Source: Seiridium cupressi (lineage: Eukaryota; Ascomycota; Sordariomycetes; Amphisphaeriales; Sporocadaceae). Taken from it: a stretch of DNA of 64,000 nucleotides. The notes beneath the pieces are model-generated. The model was not told the origin of the DNA. It searched no databases and worked only from the letters and a program-made list of their open reading frames with translations. Position numbers and translations under genes: made by a program. The stretch is taken from positions 372,001-436,000 of the forward strand of contig JARVKI010000019.1 of the NCBI GenBank assembly GCA_036674765.1. Direction: 5' to 3'. Shown here piece after piece: positions 10,505 through 22,627 of the stretch. Within the stretch, counting starts at the first letter, position 1. Each line of letters starts with the position of its first letter.

Positions 10505-13040
10505 CGAGTTGAATGGATGGATTGATGAAAGGTGTCGGTTGAGAAGCCTTGCGTCGATGGCTTACCCTTCTACTGTACGTCGATATTTTCCAGTTTCAGT
10601 TGCGATAAGATAGTGTTGATTGGCGGCGCGTCATGCGCTAGGACACATCAAGGTCTAGCGGTTCTGCTGCTAGCACTACTACCAGCCAGGCCTAAAATAT
10701 TGGAGTGCCCCAATTGCACTCAGCTAACCTACGGCAGTGACTACATGTATTCAAGGCTGAAGAAATGCGGGGCACTTTGGTGGCTACTCGTCGTCTTTCC
10801 AAGTGTACCAAGGCTCTACGGACAGTAGGTCCTCGCGTGTATGAGGCCAGAGATGACGAACAAGCAAGTTGCCCGGCTTGTGAGTTATTTCGCCTTTGTG
10901 CCGGATCGGGAATGGACCAGCGAGATTGACTGATCAGTCTTTTGTGCTCTCTTCTACAACTACGTGACGACAATCCACTTCTTGGAGGCACCAGCCTAAA
11001 GAACCTGGGGCATGTGTGATGCCAAACTTGCGAGTAATTGTACTGGGGTGTTTTGCCCACACTAGGCAGCCGCAGGACGTCTATCACTGATTATGCATGA
11101 GGCTCTGTAAGCTCACCCGGCCCTTTGTGTTGGTATCACAAAAGCGCGACATGAAACCCTCTTCTTGGTAGAACCAATATGAGGCACTTGCTCTCTTGTA
11201 TGGACCATCATGGAGAGGAAATTACCGGTGGAAGGGAGATTGGTGTGAAGAAGTGGTGTATCTGTTGTAGATCTGGAGCCGCAAGTCGTCCCTTTGGAAA
11301 CGATCTGCTGTCTCCGTACTTCAAATGGCCCTCATATGTAGAGCCCATGTAGAGCCACGGCACGGCGAGCAGATCGCATATTGACAAGATGTCACGCGAT
11401 AGCGACCAGAACCAACCATGGACTCACTATTGGTTTGATGAATTCCGTCTAGCCCGCATTTGCCGACCAATTTCTATGCTAAGGGTGTGCTTGTGAGATC
11501 TTTTGCCGGTTCTGGATCTTCGGCGCCCCCGTCATGACTGCGTAGGGCCAGTGATTCCGGCAGACGCACCTTGGATGGCTCAATTCACTCATATGACGAT
11601 TGCGATATTGCCATGTTTTTGCTTTGCTCATTTTTCTGCTACCTCAAATATAGACGACGATGATGTGGCGGCTTGCACCTTTGACTATGTACTGAATTGC
11701 ATGATTGCGCCTAGTGATTATGAGGCAAGAATCTGCAGGAAGCCGCTCTGATTTTCCATACTTTCGGAAAACTCTTTACATCGGATCTGCAAGGTGCCGA
11801 CTGAACTCTCAGCTCAACTCCGAGATACTAACTGCAAATGACGTCCCGGCGGGCCGTTTCTGCATTGTGATGATCCGCTGGTTATTTGAGATTATCACAG
11901 AACATCGCAGCAAGCTACGATAGGTACTTGCTTTTTGTTGTACTCGTCCAAAGCCAGATGACACCGCATGGCCCAAAATCTTGGTAGCAGAAGATACACC
12001 ACAACTGCTAATGGACACTGGTCGAAGATCCATTCAAGCATGTTCGCTATCAGATAATATAAGTCAAGCAACAGAGATGAGGTTGCCTACCCCAGCCTTA
12101 TCCCAGGAAATCACATCATTGAATCTCAAGTTAGAAATCTAAAGGCTAGTACGCCTTGGCTTTGCTTCATATATTTGGAGGGCTGCAATGCCAATAACTG
12201 AACGCGATCAACATCTCAATACGGGTTTCCCGATGTAAGAGTGCTCTTCATATCAACCCCCCCTCCCTTGCATCAAAAGGCCCTATTCTTGCATATGTCA
12301 CCCATGGATCGGCAGGAAAACCAGTTTGTCGGGTTGGGGGTCCAGTGACGGCAAAGCCCGCAGATTGGTGTGACTAGAAGGAAAGGGAACGATCGAGTGC
12401 ATGTATAGGCAGGGCTCGGGAAATATTATCGGCCTCCAGTCATGATGGAACAACCTACATAACTTTGACCCAAAAGGCTGCGTGTAGGAAAAATTGGCTG
12501 TTTTAAGCGACCAAAGGTGCGGGCAGTCAATACCGCTTGATAAAGAATGAGCCTCACAGAAACCCCACCAAAACAATGGGCGCAACTGCAATTCAGCTCC
12601 TGTGCGCTTTATATGATCATATAGGTTTTTGGGCGTATATTCGTGATTTGAGGCTACGATGTCGTCACCGCTTAGCGTGCATACCAAGCCCAGCCAGAGG
12701 ACCTTATTCAGATAGCAATACCCTCAGCCCTGGATTTCCGTCTTGGCCACTCCCAGGTGGTCTGCTATCACGAGAGGCCAAGCCTTGAGCGCTCTTAGGC
12801 TCTTGGAATTGCTTTTTCAACCAGTAGAGAACGAATAGTCGCAGAAACTAGTCACAAAGGATCGCCGCCAAGATGGGGGTCATCAACACAATACCAGACG
12901 TGCATGCCGCAGCAAGGGCTTTGGGAGCATGTCATATATATAAGTTGAAAGATTCTCTGCGAAAGGGAAATACTTTCATTGGAGCCTTGAAATTAGCTCG
13001 CCAACGCTAATCTACGTGTTCATATTAATTCAGCTTCGAT
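10505..13040. other. Intergenic, about 2.5 kb, between divergent genes
   Basis: Separates the DEAD-box gene (-) from the sulfate permease gene (+). No frame with recognisable protein content; 12298-12687 (-) is open but featureless. A TATA-like element sits about 100 bp before the permease start. No repeats or RNA genes recognised. Confidence 0.55.
12935..12944 (+). promoter_or_regulatory. TATA-like element of the sulfate permease gene
   Basis: TATATATAAG about 97 bp upstream of the start codon at 13041. Position and sequence fit a fungal core promoter; not tested. Confidence 0.35.
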
Positions 13041-15518
13041 ATGGCACCCGCCAAGATCGGCCGCGTTTTCGCCAGGGGAGTGGGGATTGACACCGAGTAT
13101 CGTGCGAGAAACGAGCCTTCAGATGCTGTACGATCAGCTGCCATATTCGTGGAGTCCGTTGAGCCATATGTTGAAGAAGAGGTTACCGTCAAAGAATGGC
13201 TGCAGGAAACTCTGGTTCCCACCAAGGGTGGCGTTCTTCACTACTTCCAAAGCTTGTTCCCGTTTTGGTCTTGGATTTTCCACTACAACTTGACATGGCT
13301 GTTCGGCGATATAATTGCAGGTATGATTACTTTGACAAAAAAACCACAATGGATCTTACTAAGTCTTCCCAGGCGTCACCGTCGGCTTCGTTGTCATCCC
13401 TCAGGGCATGGCCTACGCGCTGCTCGCCCAGTTGCCACCTGAGTACGGCCTCTACACATCCTTCGTCGGCTTTCTCCTATACTGGGCTTTTGCAACTTCC
13501 AAGGACATTACGATTGGTACTGTGGCGGTTATGTCAACTCTGGTTGGTAACATTATCCTACGTATTCGTGACGTACACCCTGAGTTTGCACCCGAGCAAA
13601 TAGCCAGAGGTCTCGCCGTGATCTCCGGTGTAGTTCTGCTATTCATTGGTCTGGTCCGTCTTGGGTGGATTGTTGAGTTTATTCCCTTGGTAGCGATTCA
13701 TTCGTTCATGACAGGCGCCGCCATCAACATCTTGTGTGGACAAGTACCAGCCTTGCTTGGTATCAGTGGCATCAACACAAGAGAGTCGACCTACAAGATC
13801 ATCATCAATACGCTCAAAAATCTGCCCAAGGCAAAGCTAGATGCCGCCTTGGGACTTACAGCGCTCTTCATGCTTTATCTCATCCGATTTTTTTGCGACT
13901 TCATGGCGAAGAGACAGCCGAACAAGAAGAAGCTTTGGTTCTTCCTGTCAACTCTGCGCATGGCGTTTGTTATCGTTCTGTATATTTTGATCAGCTGGGG
14001 CGTCAATCGCTATATTACAGATTCAACCAAGGCCAAATTCAAGATCCTGGGTCCTGTGCCCTCAGGGTTCCAGGTGCATGGAGCCCCAACGATTACCCCT
14101 GAGCTCCTTGCAGTCATCGGACCCGATATTCCAAGCACGATTATTGTCCTCCTCATCGAACATATCTCCATTTCAAAGTCATTTGGCAGAATCAACAACT
14201 ATGTGATCAACCCCTCTCAGGAGCTTGTCGCCATCGGGTTTACAAATATTCTTGGGCCCTTCCTCGGAGCCTATCCAGCGACCGGTTCTTTTTCCAGGAC
14301 TGCCATCAAGTCCAAGGCCGGTGTGCGTACACCATTGGCTGGGATCTTCACTGCGATTATCGTTCTCTTGGCACTTTACGCGCTTACATCTGTGTTCTTT
14401 TACATTCCTTCTGCAGCTTTAGCAGGTATCATCATTCACGCTGTTGGAGATCTGATCACTCCGCCCCAGATTGTCTATCAATTCTGGCAGGTTGCACCCA
14501 CCGACGTGGTCATCTTCTTCGGAGGTGTTCTCATCACGACATTTACCGATATCGAGACAGGTATCTACTTCACAATGTGCGCATCTGCTGCTCTTCTGCT
14601 GTTTCGCCTTGCCTTGTCCAGGGGTAGCTTCCTTGGCCGTGTCACCACCTACCGTGTCGGTAAGGATACGCTCCGTGATAGCAGCGCTGCGCAGGACAAG
14701 TCCAGTGATGCCTTTATCCCTTTCGATCATTCGGATAAATCCAATCCGAACGTCGGCGTCAGCTCGCCGCACCCCGGCGTGGTTGTCTATCGTTTCAACG
14801 ATGGCTTCAATTACACACATTCCGGTAGACTCATGGATGAGCTCGTTGCTTACATGCACCACGTCACTCGACCTACGGAGTTGGAAGCACACGAGAAGCT
14901 TGGTGTAAGTTCCCTTCTTTGGTCGGAGGTCTAGTCCAGCCAAGTGCTAACAGTTGTGATTAGGATCGTCCCTGGAACAATCCCGGTCTTCGCCGTGGGC
15001 AGCAGGCCAACCTAGACGACGACCGACCCGTCCTTCGTGCCATCGTCCTAGACTGCTCCACCATCAACCACGTCGACACGACGTCTATTCAGGCTCTCAT
15101 TGACACCCGAAACCAACTCGACCGTCACGCTTTCCCCGAGCCTGTCGAGTGGCACCTTGCAAATGTCACTAACCGATGGACACGTCGCGCTTTTGCTGCT
15201 GCCGGCTTCGGTTTCCCAAGCCATGCTTTGCTTGAGGCAAACCCTGCTTGGAAGCCTACCTACAGTGTCGCAGTAGTTGGGTCTGGCAGCGACTATGAGA
15301 AACAGTCATCTATCGTCCACACCAAAGATATTGAGTCGGACGACATCGATCGTATCTCATCGAGCTCTGTGCCTGCGAAGAGCGGTAGTAGGATTCCCAA
15401 CAGGGTCGGCACGGTCACTGGTATCAACCGACCTTTCTTCCACTTGGATGTCACTGCTGCTCTAGAGACTGCCATCGCAAATTCGCAGTCCAAGACCGCG
15501 CGCCACATTACTGCTTGA
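13041..15518 (+). CDS. SulP-family sulfate permease with STAS domain
   Basis: Plasma-membrane proton:sulfate symporter feeding sulfur assimilation. Exons are 13041-13320, 13373-14904 and 14964-15518, giving 788 residues. The short cytosolic N-terminus is followed by the SulP core; the signature region GFVVIPQGMAYALLAQLPP is at the start of exon 2, followed by about a dozen hydrophobic helices to roughly residue 560. Exon 3 encodes the cytosolic STAS domain (LDCSTINHVDTTSIQALID), whose NTP-binding-like fold is needed for transport in this family. Introns are 52 and 59 nt with normal ends (GTATGA...CCAG, GTAAGT...TTAG). The family resembles Neurospora CYS-14 and Aspergillus SB; which paralogue this is cannot be settled here. 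It is convergent with the pectin lyase gene. A polyadenylation-like AATAAA is at 15659. Confidence 0.93.
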
Positions 15519-15917
15519 CGAATTTGTCACGATAGATCGAGGGTCGGGCGAATCAGGCGTGTGGTACTGAAAGGGGTAATGGTTTATGATTTAGATTTGT
15601 GGGATGTCGATATCCATTCTTGGAGTCGATTACTTTCTATATGACCTGTCACTGATATAATAAATGGGAGTTATAAATATTATACACTATCTTTCTAGTG
15701 ATCTATTCAACAGAAAAGTGACGGTCGTTTAATTTATACATATGTGGTAGGATATTATATGATCACGAAAAGAAAACCTCCCATTTTGTGAATATTTAAG
15801 CATTTATGTACAATTCTGAACGCTATGAGCTACCTATGTACATTTGCTGCGGGGACCTCCGATAGGTATCATACAGGGTGACCCCTTTGGACACCTTGCA
15901 TTCACTACTTTCATCAC
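15519..15917. other. Shared 3' region of convergent genes
   Basis: AT-rich spacer of 399 bp between the permease and pectin lyase stop codons, with AATAAA at 15659-15664 in the permease orientation. Nothing else seen. Confidence 0.55.
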
Positions 15918-17244
15918 TTAGATATTTCCGAAACCAGCCGAGGACGCAACAGACTTGGCGGTATCAGCGCTAGTAGCCGAAGCAATGTTCTTGCCTTCGA
16001 AGTTGGCCAAGAAGGCCGTGTCAACAATGTTGAAAGTACCCGAGCTTCCAAAGGCATTGAGAACACAGTCTCGTCCCAGGTAAGTGTCGCAAACCGTGTT
16101 GGCAGTGCTGCTCGGGCTCGTAAAGGCTTGACCTTCGACATCGTCTGTCACAACGGTGACGACGTTCTGGAACACATTACCCTCGGCGAGTACCATACCG
16201 CCCGAGTCGATCTCGAAGGCGTGGCCGCTGCTGTCTGTCTGGTAGAAGTAGTTGTTGACGGCGTGGAGGAGCGTGTTGCCGCCGACCTTGGGGGCACGGC
16301 CAGAGAAGTGGTGCAGGTAGTTGTTCTTGAAGGTGACCAAGTCCTGCGAACCGAGGAAGAGGACGTTCCAGTAGTGGTAGGTGTCACAGTTGGGCGACCA
16401 GGATGTCGTGCCGTCAATATCGCAGTTTGAGATGGTCACGCGGTTGCTGGCGTCGGTGCCGAGGACAATGTGCTGGCGTCCGATGAGAGAGGTGGAGACG
16501 TGATCGATCCAGACTTTCTGAAGCGTTAGCATTACTGCAGGACTTTGAGAAGGCAATGTGACAACAAAAGTAAAGGGGACCTATTGAAATGGTAGGCCGG
16601 TATGTTCGGGGGCTTCACATAAGAAGAGTACTCACCCAAGTCAGTGCCGTCCAGGGTGATAGCATCACCTCCCCAGACGTACTCGGGGTTCAGATCCGTG
16701 ATCTTGATGTTTTGGATAATAACGTTGGATGAGCCAATCAGCCTCAGCCCTTTGCCCTATAGCCTCAATATTAACACAAGAAACATAGAAGTCAAGTCTG
16801 AATCAATCTGCATCGTACTTTGATAACTCCAGATGAGCCCGATCCAACAATCGACTTGTTCGATCCCACGGTAATACCAAGGACACCGGCCTTGTCATAA
16901 GAAACTGACACGTCGGGTGCAGATGACTCGTAGTTGTCACACCACGAGTTTTGGTTGATGGCCGTCTGACAAGACGATCCAGTCCCCCAGGGAGCGCAAC
17001 CGGTCTCGGTAGCCGTGCCCTCAGTACCGGTAAAGTCGAATGTCTGTTGGAGGATGATGACTCGAGCCGAGCTGTCTCCCAAATAAGAGACGAGCTCAGC
17101 AGTTGTCGTAGGATACACAGCAGTCGCTGAGCCACCACCAGTCACGCCCTTAGCAAAACCCTCGGCAGAGCCAGTAACACCTACAGCGCTGACCTGACGG
17201 GCCAGTGCCGCAATGGCGACTGCAAAGAACTGCGTCGAAATCAT
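15918..17244 (-). CDS. Secreted pectin lyase (PL1 family)
   Basis: Extracellular enzyme that cleaves methyl-esterified homogalacturonan by beta-elimination. Exons on the minus strand are 17244-16819, 16756-16636 and 16513-15918, giving 380 residues, the length of Aspergillus PelA. A signal peptide covers about residues 1-20, and the mature protein begins [18 protein letters not shown] as in fungal pectin lyases. The parallel beta-helix core contains GVIKGKGLRL across the first junction, [16 protein letters not shown], and [18 protein letters not shown], whose Arg (about 255) corresponds to the catalytic Arg. The pattern is of pectin lyase rather than calcium-dependent pectate lyase. Intron 2 must end in AAAG to keep frame, since the preceding CAG gives the wrong phase. 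A TATA box lies 110 bp upstream. Confidence 0.92.
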
Positions 17245-19840
17245 TGTGAAGTATGTCTAAAAACAATATCTCAGAGCAGCGACAGGCCTTTGGAGCAGTG
17301 GTCTGGACTTGGAAAGATCGACATGCCCAAGCATCCCCAGGCACGCACAACGGTTTTATAGACCCAGCAGCCCATCCTGGCACGAGGCTTCCCTAACCCA
17401 GACATGTCGTGAATCCTCCGTGTAACATTTCGCCAATCGCCAAGAATTTTACGGTTGGCGATGGCGATAGGCTGGCCCTGGCGACTGATTGGTGGTATTT
17501 GTTTCTTGGTGATTTCCGTAAGGGGATGTGGAGCAGCCTACCCCATACTCCAACACAAATGCCGGGGGCGTTGCTGTCACGGGGTCAGGGCTCACGGTTA
17601 GCCGCAACGGGCTTGGCTCCGGAATCTGACTATGGTATAGCTCTGATCGGGCCAGCTGCTCATTGGCCACCGGCTTGGCTTCATCGACTCGATTGCCTGC
17701 CGACTTATCGAGACCCGTACTTTGGGTCGCAGCTCCCACCCTGAAAGGTGCGCTTGTTTGATTGTGAGCCTTGGCAGGGACAAGGGGAAACGTGGCCCAG
17801 GATACGTCAATAGGTGGTTATAACCTTCCGTGTGCCTTGTGACGGGCATGCCATGGCAGTCTGTGGGGGCCTGAAGCTCGAGAGTAGTGTTCACGCTTAA
17901 GCTTAAGCCTAACTTCCGCCTATAGAATTGCGAGTATGTGAGAACTCCGGATTCTCCCCTGGTCATATCGACTGCATTGTGAGCTAGAAGAACCACAGCC
18001 TTGCCCTCGCACCCCGGGTTCTAGACCCATTGATGCCCTTCCCTCGCGAAATGACGCCCTGGTTGCTGGCTATTCGGCATCTCGGCGGTCAGGATGTAGG
18101 AACAACAGACGGATTCTGGTCCCCAAGATTCCTCCTATCGTATCGCAACGAGTTACGAACTACCAAAGTCATAATTGTTTCTGGAGCAGATCCAAGCACA
18201 TGATTTGTAACTCGGATGTAGGGAAGCTCGAGCATGCTTGACGTCTTATCAAGCTGGATAAAACCACGTAGAAATCCTAGCAGGTATGCCATGAATGAAG
18301 GACGAAGCTGACCAAAGCGGCAGGTTTATGGATAAATATTTCCTCGCGTGAAGTTCCCAGTACGTCAACTCAAGAAATATCCCGAACCATTCTCAGCTCC
18401 TCGAGTGTTGTGAGATGCAAAACCACCGCGATAGCAATAACTGAAGTTTCCCTACGATGTCTCAGCTAAATGACGCAAGTGCAGTGTGTTGACCTTGTTT
18501 GTATACAGGGAAAGAGTAAAACCTGCAGGAGAAGGATAGTATAAACTAAATCTTTGAACCATGCAGAATAGGCGGCCTGATGTTGGATTGGATCGAGGAA
18601 GATAATATCTCCAGTGAGACAAACTGAAACCATCGAGTTCTTGACCACGTGGTTGTCATTGGCATTGACATGCTCGCACTGGTGGATTTACAAACATTTC
18701 CCGTAGCAAGGCAGAAATGTCTCCAAGTCCGGGATTGGATGACTAAATATACCATCTTTAACCCAACTGCCCCGCCTTGTAATGTGGTCTCTTTCTCTAG
18801 AAACCATTTCTTTTCAGTCTGCTTGGCATACCCCGGTTCCCTCGACACCTCTTCCAATCTTGCTCTCACACAATCTCTGGCCACCAATTTATGGCTTTAG
18901 AATCTTGGGTGTTGACTGTCTGCTACTGTTTAGAGTCTTGCGAATAATGGCGGCGGAGTAAAAGACTGTAGGCGTCCTGATTCCACGATTGATATCCGAA
19001 TCGTACCAACTTGAATGATTCGCCCTTGATTGAGGCCTCTCCCATCCCACAAATTGCCCCCATTAAAGGGTTGTCTGGGAAGAGTTTCCTACAGTCAATT
19101 TGTACGAAGTTTTTATTCTCATTCTATGGGAAGACGCTCTCTTCCCCATTTGCGTTTTGGAAGCCAAGTCAATCGGTGGAATGGCATGGCTACTTTGCTG
19201 TCCGATATTTGCTATTATCCAACTTACTGACTGGCTATGATCATAAGGCTGGGTACAATCTTGACTGTGGATGCTCTGATTTAAACGACACTAATCGCTT
19301 GCGCATCTCAAGAAATCGCTCGCACCCTTGTGAAGTGGCTCTCTATTCTAAGACGTTAAAAATGAAGCCTGTGAGGGGGCAATTGCTTTGAAGACTATGA
19401 TGTGAGACTGGAGGCCAAAGCAACGGTCAGTCTCATAACTCTGATTTCACAAATACAGTCCATTTTACGAATTAAAAATTCTCATTTCTCATTTGATATC
19501 AATCCATGCACAATTACAACGATGGTGTTTTGCCACACAAGGCTTGATTGTTTGCTGTGTTTGGCGGCTTGATACTCAGTGAGCAGTCGTCATGGGAACT
19601 GTCGAAACAGTGAGCATTATATTTGACCATCAGAAACAACAACATCTTAAACATATCTTTGTGTCAGTGATTCGGTGTGGTGGATAATCTGTACTGCCAG
19701 CTGCTTGCCAGCTGTTCGGCAAAGCTGTGTGCAATGACGCGCCACGCTGGATATTGAGCTCCAGTCTTTTTCGGCGACAAGCTTCGCGAATGCAAGCCTG
19801 ATACTGAGCTCCTATAGCAGTTCGGAATGCAACTCTAGCC
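17245..19840. other. Intergenic, about 2.6 kb
   Basis: Upstream region of pectin lyase (-) and of the PPR gene (+). Small frames at 18466-18648 and 18546-18887 (-) and 19011-19391 (+) lack recognisable features. A CACGTG hexamer is at about 18643. No RNA gene or transposon recognised. Confidence 0.5.
17354..17360 (-). promoter_or_regulatory. TATA box of the pectin lyase gene
   Basis: Minus-strand TATAAAA about 110 bp before the start codon. A CreA-type SYGGRG match (minus-strand CTGGGG, 17335-17340) lies just beside it, which would fit carbon repression but is a short motif. Confidence 0.4.
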
Positions 19841-19948
19841 ATGCTCAGGTAAGCCAATTCCCTTGAAACAGCTTGCTTGCTTACTGGCTCTGCCAGAACG
19901 CTAACAGGATCGATTCTAGTAGCACTTGTACATAGTTTCTCAACCAGT
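19841..19948 (+). promoter_or_regulatory. Candidate spliced leader region of the PPR gene, with upstream ATG
   Basis: An ATG at 19841 is followed eight bases later by a GTAAGC donor (19849). With the acceptor CAG ending at 19896 the ATG joins in frame to the main protein and adds 19 residues. With the acceptor TAG ending at 19919 (14 nt after a CTAAC) it instead makes a seven-codon upstream frame ending at 19935. Unspliced, it is a three-codon upstream frame. Read directly from sequence; use is inferred. Confidence 0.4.
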
Positions 19949-22472
19949 ATGCGGTCGCAACTGACCCGCCATGTCTTGCGACGCCTGCATGCCCACCAGG
20001 GCATACCGCCTTGTCCGACGGCACGACCGTCCCTATGCAGACATCCCACCGCTTACCGGATTGCGAGGCCGATACAGAGGAGGACTTTCCTGAATTTCTT
20101 CCAAAAAGCGCCTAGGATATTGAAGGAGCCCGAGGTCGAGCCCGGATTTGAGTCCTTGCTCAAGTATGGGGCTATGAAGAAAGAAAATCTACGTCCGCCG
20201 CCGAGGGAAGAGTTGGTCAAGGGCTTCAGGGACTTTTTCAGGCACAAAAAGCTCAACAACCGTCCAGTCAATGCCATGCAAGCTCGGGTTGCTCATAATG
20301 TGCTCAATCATCTGGTAGAACCTGGCGAGCGTAATGTCGAGTACACCTTGTCCTTGGCCGACCTGAGAACGGCGCAGCTTGCCCTCCAAGTGCGGCCCCG
20401 GGACGACCCTACCGAACTCGTCGAGCTTGCGAAAGCCTTATTTTTGCAGATTCGGGATCTGTCAAAACAACGGGCTCGGAACCCTCGGCTTTCCAAGGAC
20501 GGGGAAGTAAGAAGCACCATCGTCGAGCGAGCTCCGGATATAGCTGTGCTATTGAGGATATTAGCGCAGCACGGGAGGTCCCTGGAAGCAAGGCATCATC
20601 TGTTAAGCTCCTGGGCCACATTACAAAGTGACTCGAAGTTGGGCTATGGCAGAACGAAAGGCCTATGGATACCTGTACTCCGTGGTCTCGCGCAAGAAGG
20701 AAAAGAGGAGGAGCTTCTGGAGTTTCTGTCCATCATGCAGTCAAGATCCGGGCTCGAGTTTGGCAGGACCGTCCACGAAATTATGACGACCTTCTATGCA
20801 CGACAAAATGACCTCGAGAAGATGAAGGAGTGGTTCTACAAACCCATTGAGCCCAGCCGTCCGGAGGAGACACCAGCCATAAACGATCAAGTTCCCCTGA
20901 CATCAACCATACGACCATCGCCTACCCAACAGACCTACCAGGAGGTTTTCCGCTGCGCCATGCGGAATGGTGATCTCGATTGGGCAATTTCGGAATACCA
21001 AAGCATTGCCGATGACCTGCAGAGATTGTCTCAAACACACTACTCCGACGAGGCCGTTTTGCTTATCTATAGGTTCGCAGTCTTGCTACTTGGCAAGGGG
21101 CCGGAACACGTGGAGCAGATGATGATGAGCAACTCCAACCCGAAACTTGGTCCCAACATCGACATCATCAACACCGTCATCGCAGCAGCTGTCGAGAAAG
21201 GAGACCTATACATGGCCGAAAGATTCTCAGCCTTGGTGTCAAAGCTAGAGATTGAACCAGACCGGAGGCACTACAGTCTAGTCATGGATTACAGGATAAG
21301 AGCCGGCGACTTGGATGGTGCTTTCACTGCTTACCGTTTACTGTCCAACTATGACAACAGTGATGAGGACTGGCCCTTGCTTAATAAGCTTATTCGAGGA
21401 CTGTGCAGTCTCCCGTCACCGAACCACGAAAAGGTGCTAGATATCACGAGTTACCTAGAACAGTTGTCCGCCACCCTAGAACCCGAGACGGTTGTATCGA
21501 TATCCATGACATTCATGGACAACGACGAGCAGTATGAGGTGATAGACACTCTATCACTGCACACAGTCCATTACAGCTGGGACGAGAGGACGTTGGTATC
21601 CAAGGCATTTGTTCGATTCTGTCTCGATGCGGCGAACAGCACAGCCAGAATCTGGGACGCATACGCCCTACTACGACAGTTTTTCCCTGATACCGCATTG
21701 GATGACAGGGTCCAGATCATGGATGGCTTTTTCGATAGAAAACGCGCCGACATGGCCTGCCATGTGTTTGGGCACATGCGACAGCATAGTAACCCCGTAT
21801 ATCGCCCTACTCTGGACACCTATGTCCGCTGCTTTGAAGGCATAGGCCGGTCTCCCGACCTGGAGAGTCTGAAGATGGTCCACAACATGCTCAAGATGGA
21901 CACCACGATACAACCAACTACTCAACTGTACAATGCACTAATGATAGCGTACACGGCATGCGATGAGCCACATAGCGCCCTCGATCACTGGAAAGATATA
22001 GACAACTCTACCGAAGGTCCGTCGTACCAGTCCCTAGAGATCGTGTTCAGAACGTACGAAATTACACCCTTGGGGGCGGAGCCAGCAAAACAATTGTGGG
22101 AGAAACTCCAAAGGATGGAGATCGAGCTGCCCGCCAACGTGATGACAGCATATGCGGGAGTCCTGGCCTACCATAGCAATATCGAAGGAGCAAAAAAGAT
22201 ACTCGAGGAGATGGAGGCCGATATTGGGCAGCGGCCTGATGTGTTGACGTAAGTACACGGCTCACTTGCCTTTCTTGACGAAATGACACTGATTTTGATG
22301 TAGCCTCGCCGTTGTGTACAACGCTCTGCCAAATGATGAATTCAAGGATGAATTCGAAGGATGGGCCAAAGAGTGGTTCCCACATATTTGGAGCCAGCTG
22401 GAGAAGAAGCGAAGAAGGCGGGACATGGAAGGATTCCGGACATTCCAGATTCCGAGGCCATGGAAAGCGTGA
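19949..22472 (+). CDS. Mitochondrial pentatricopeptide-repeat (PPR)-type protein
   Basis: Large helical-repeat protein, probably an RNA-binding factor for mitochondrial gene expression. Exons are 19949-22248 and 22304-22472 (55-nt intron, GTAAGT...TGTAG), giving 822 residues. The N-terminus is Arg/Ser/Leu-rich with almost no acidic residues until after RRTFLNFF, a typical presequence. The rest is made of repeated paired helices with the PPR look, for example around NTVIAAAVEKGDLYMAERF, YSLVMDYRIRAGDLDGAF and YNALMIAYTACDEPHSALD. The C-terminus is basic (EKKRRRRDMEGF). It resembles fungal proteins annotated as PPR or CYA5-like translation factors, but I cannot name an orthologue. An alternative start at 19841 through a small leader intron would add residues MLRTLTGSI... 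to the N-terminus. Confidence 0.75.
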
Positions 22473-22627
22473 CGTGGTACAGCGCTGTATTATGTACGAG
22501 TATCTAGAACAGGCCATACACCGGAAGTCATGTGTAACGTCTATCTGTACAAATCGAAAGCGAAACTGTTGTACACATTGTAGTTCTTCCCCCCCAATGC
22601 CCTGCTGTCATTGCATGATCATGGTTT

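Noticed and set aside
12298..12687. 129-codon open frame on the minus strand
   Set aside because: No recognisable domain, signal peptide or plausible exon partners.
2184..17244. A carbohydrate-degradation gene cluster
   Set aside because: The galactanase, alpha-glucosidase and pectin lyase genes are separated by a mitochondrial helicase and a sulfate permease and do not share substrate, orientation or visible common motifs.
18466..18887. Overlapping minus-strand frames that could be a small gene or a relic
   Set aside because: No family recognised and no consistent exon chain could be built.
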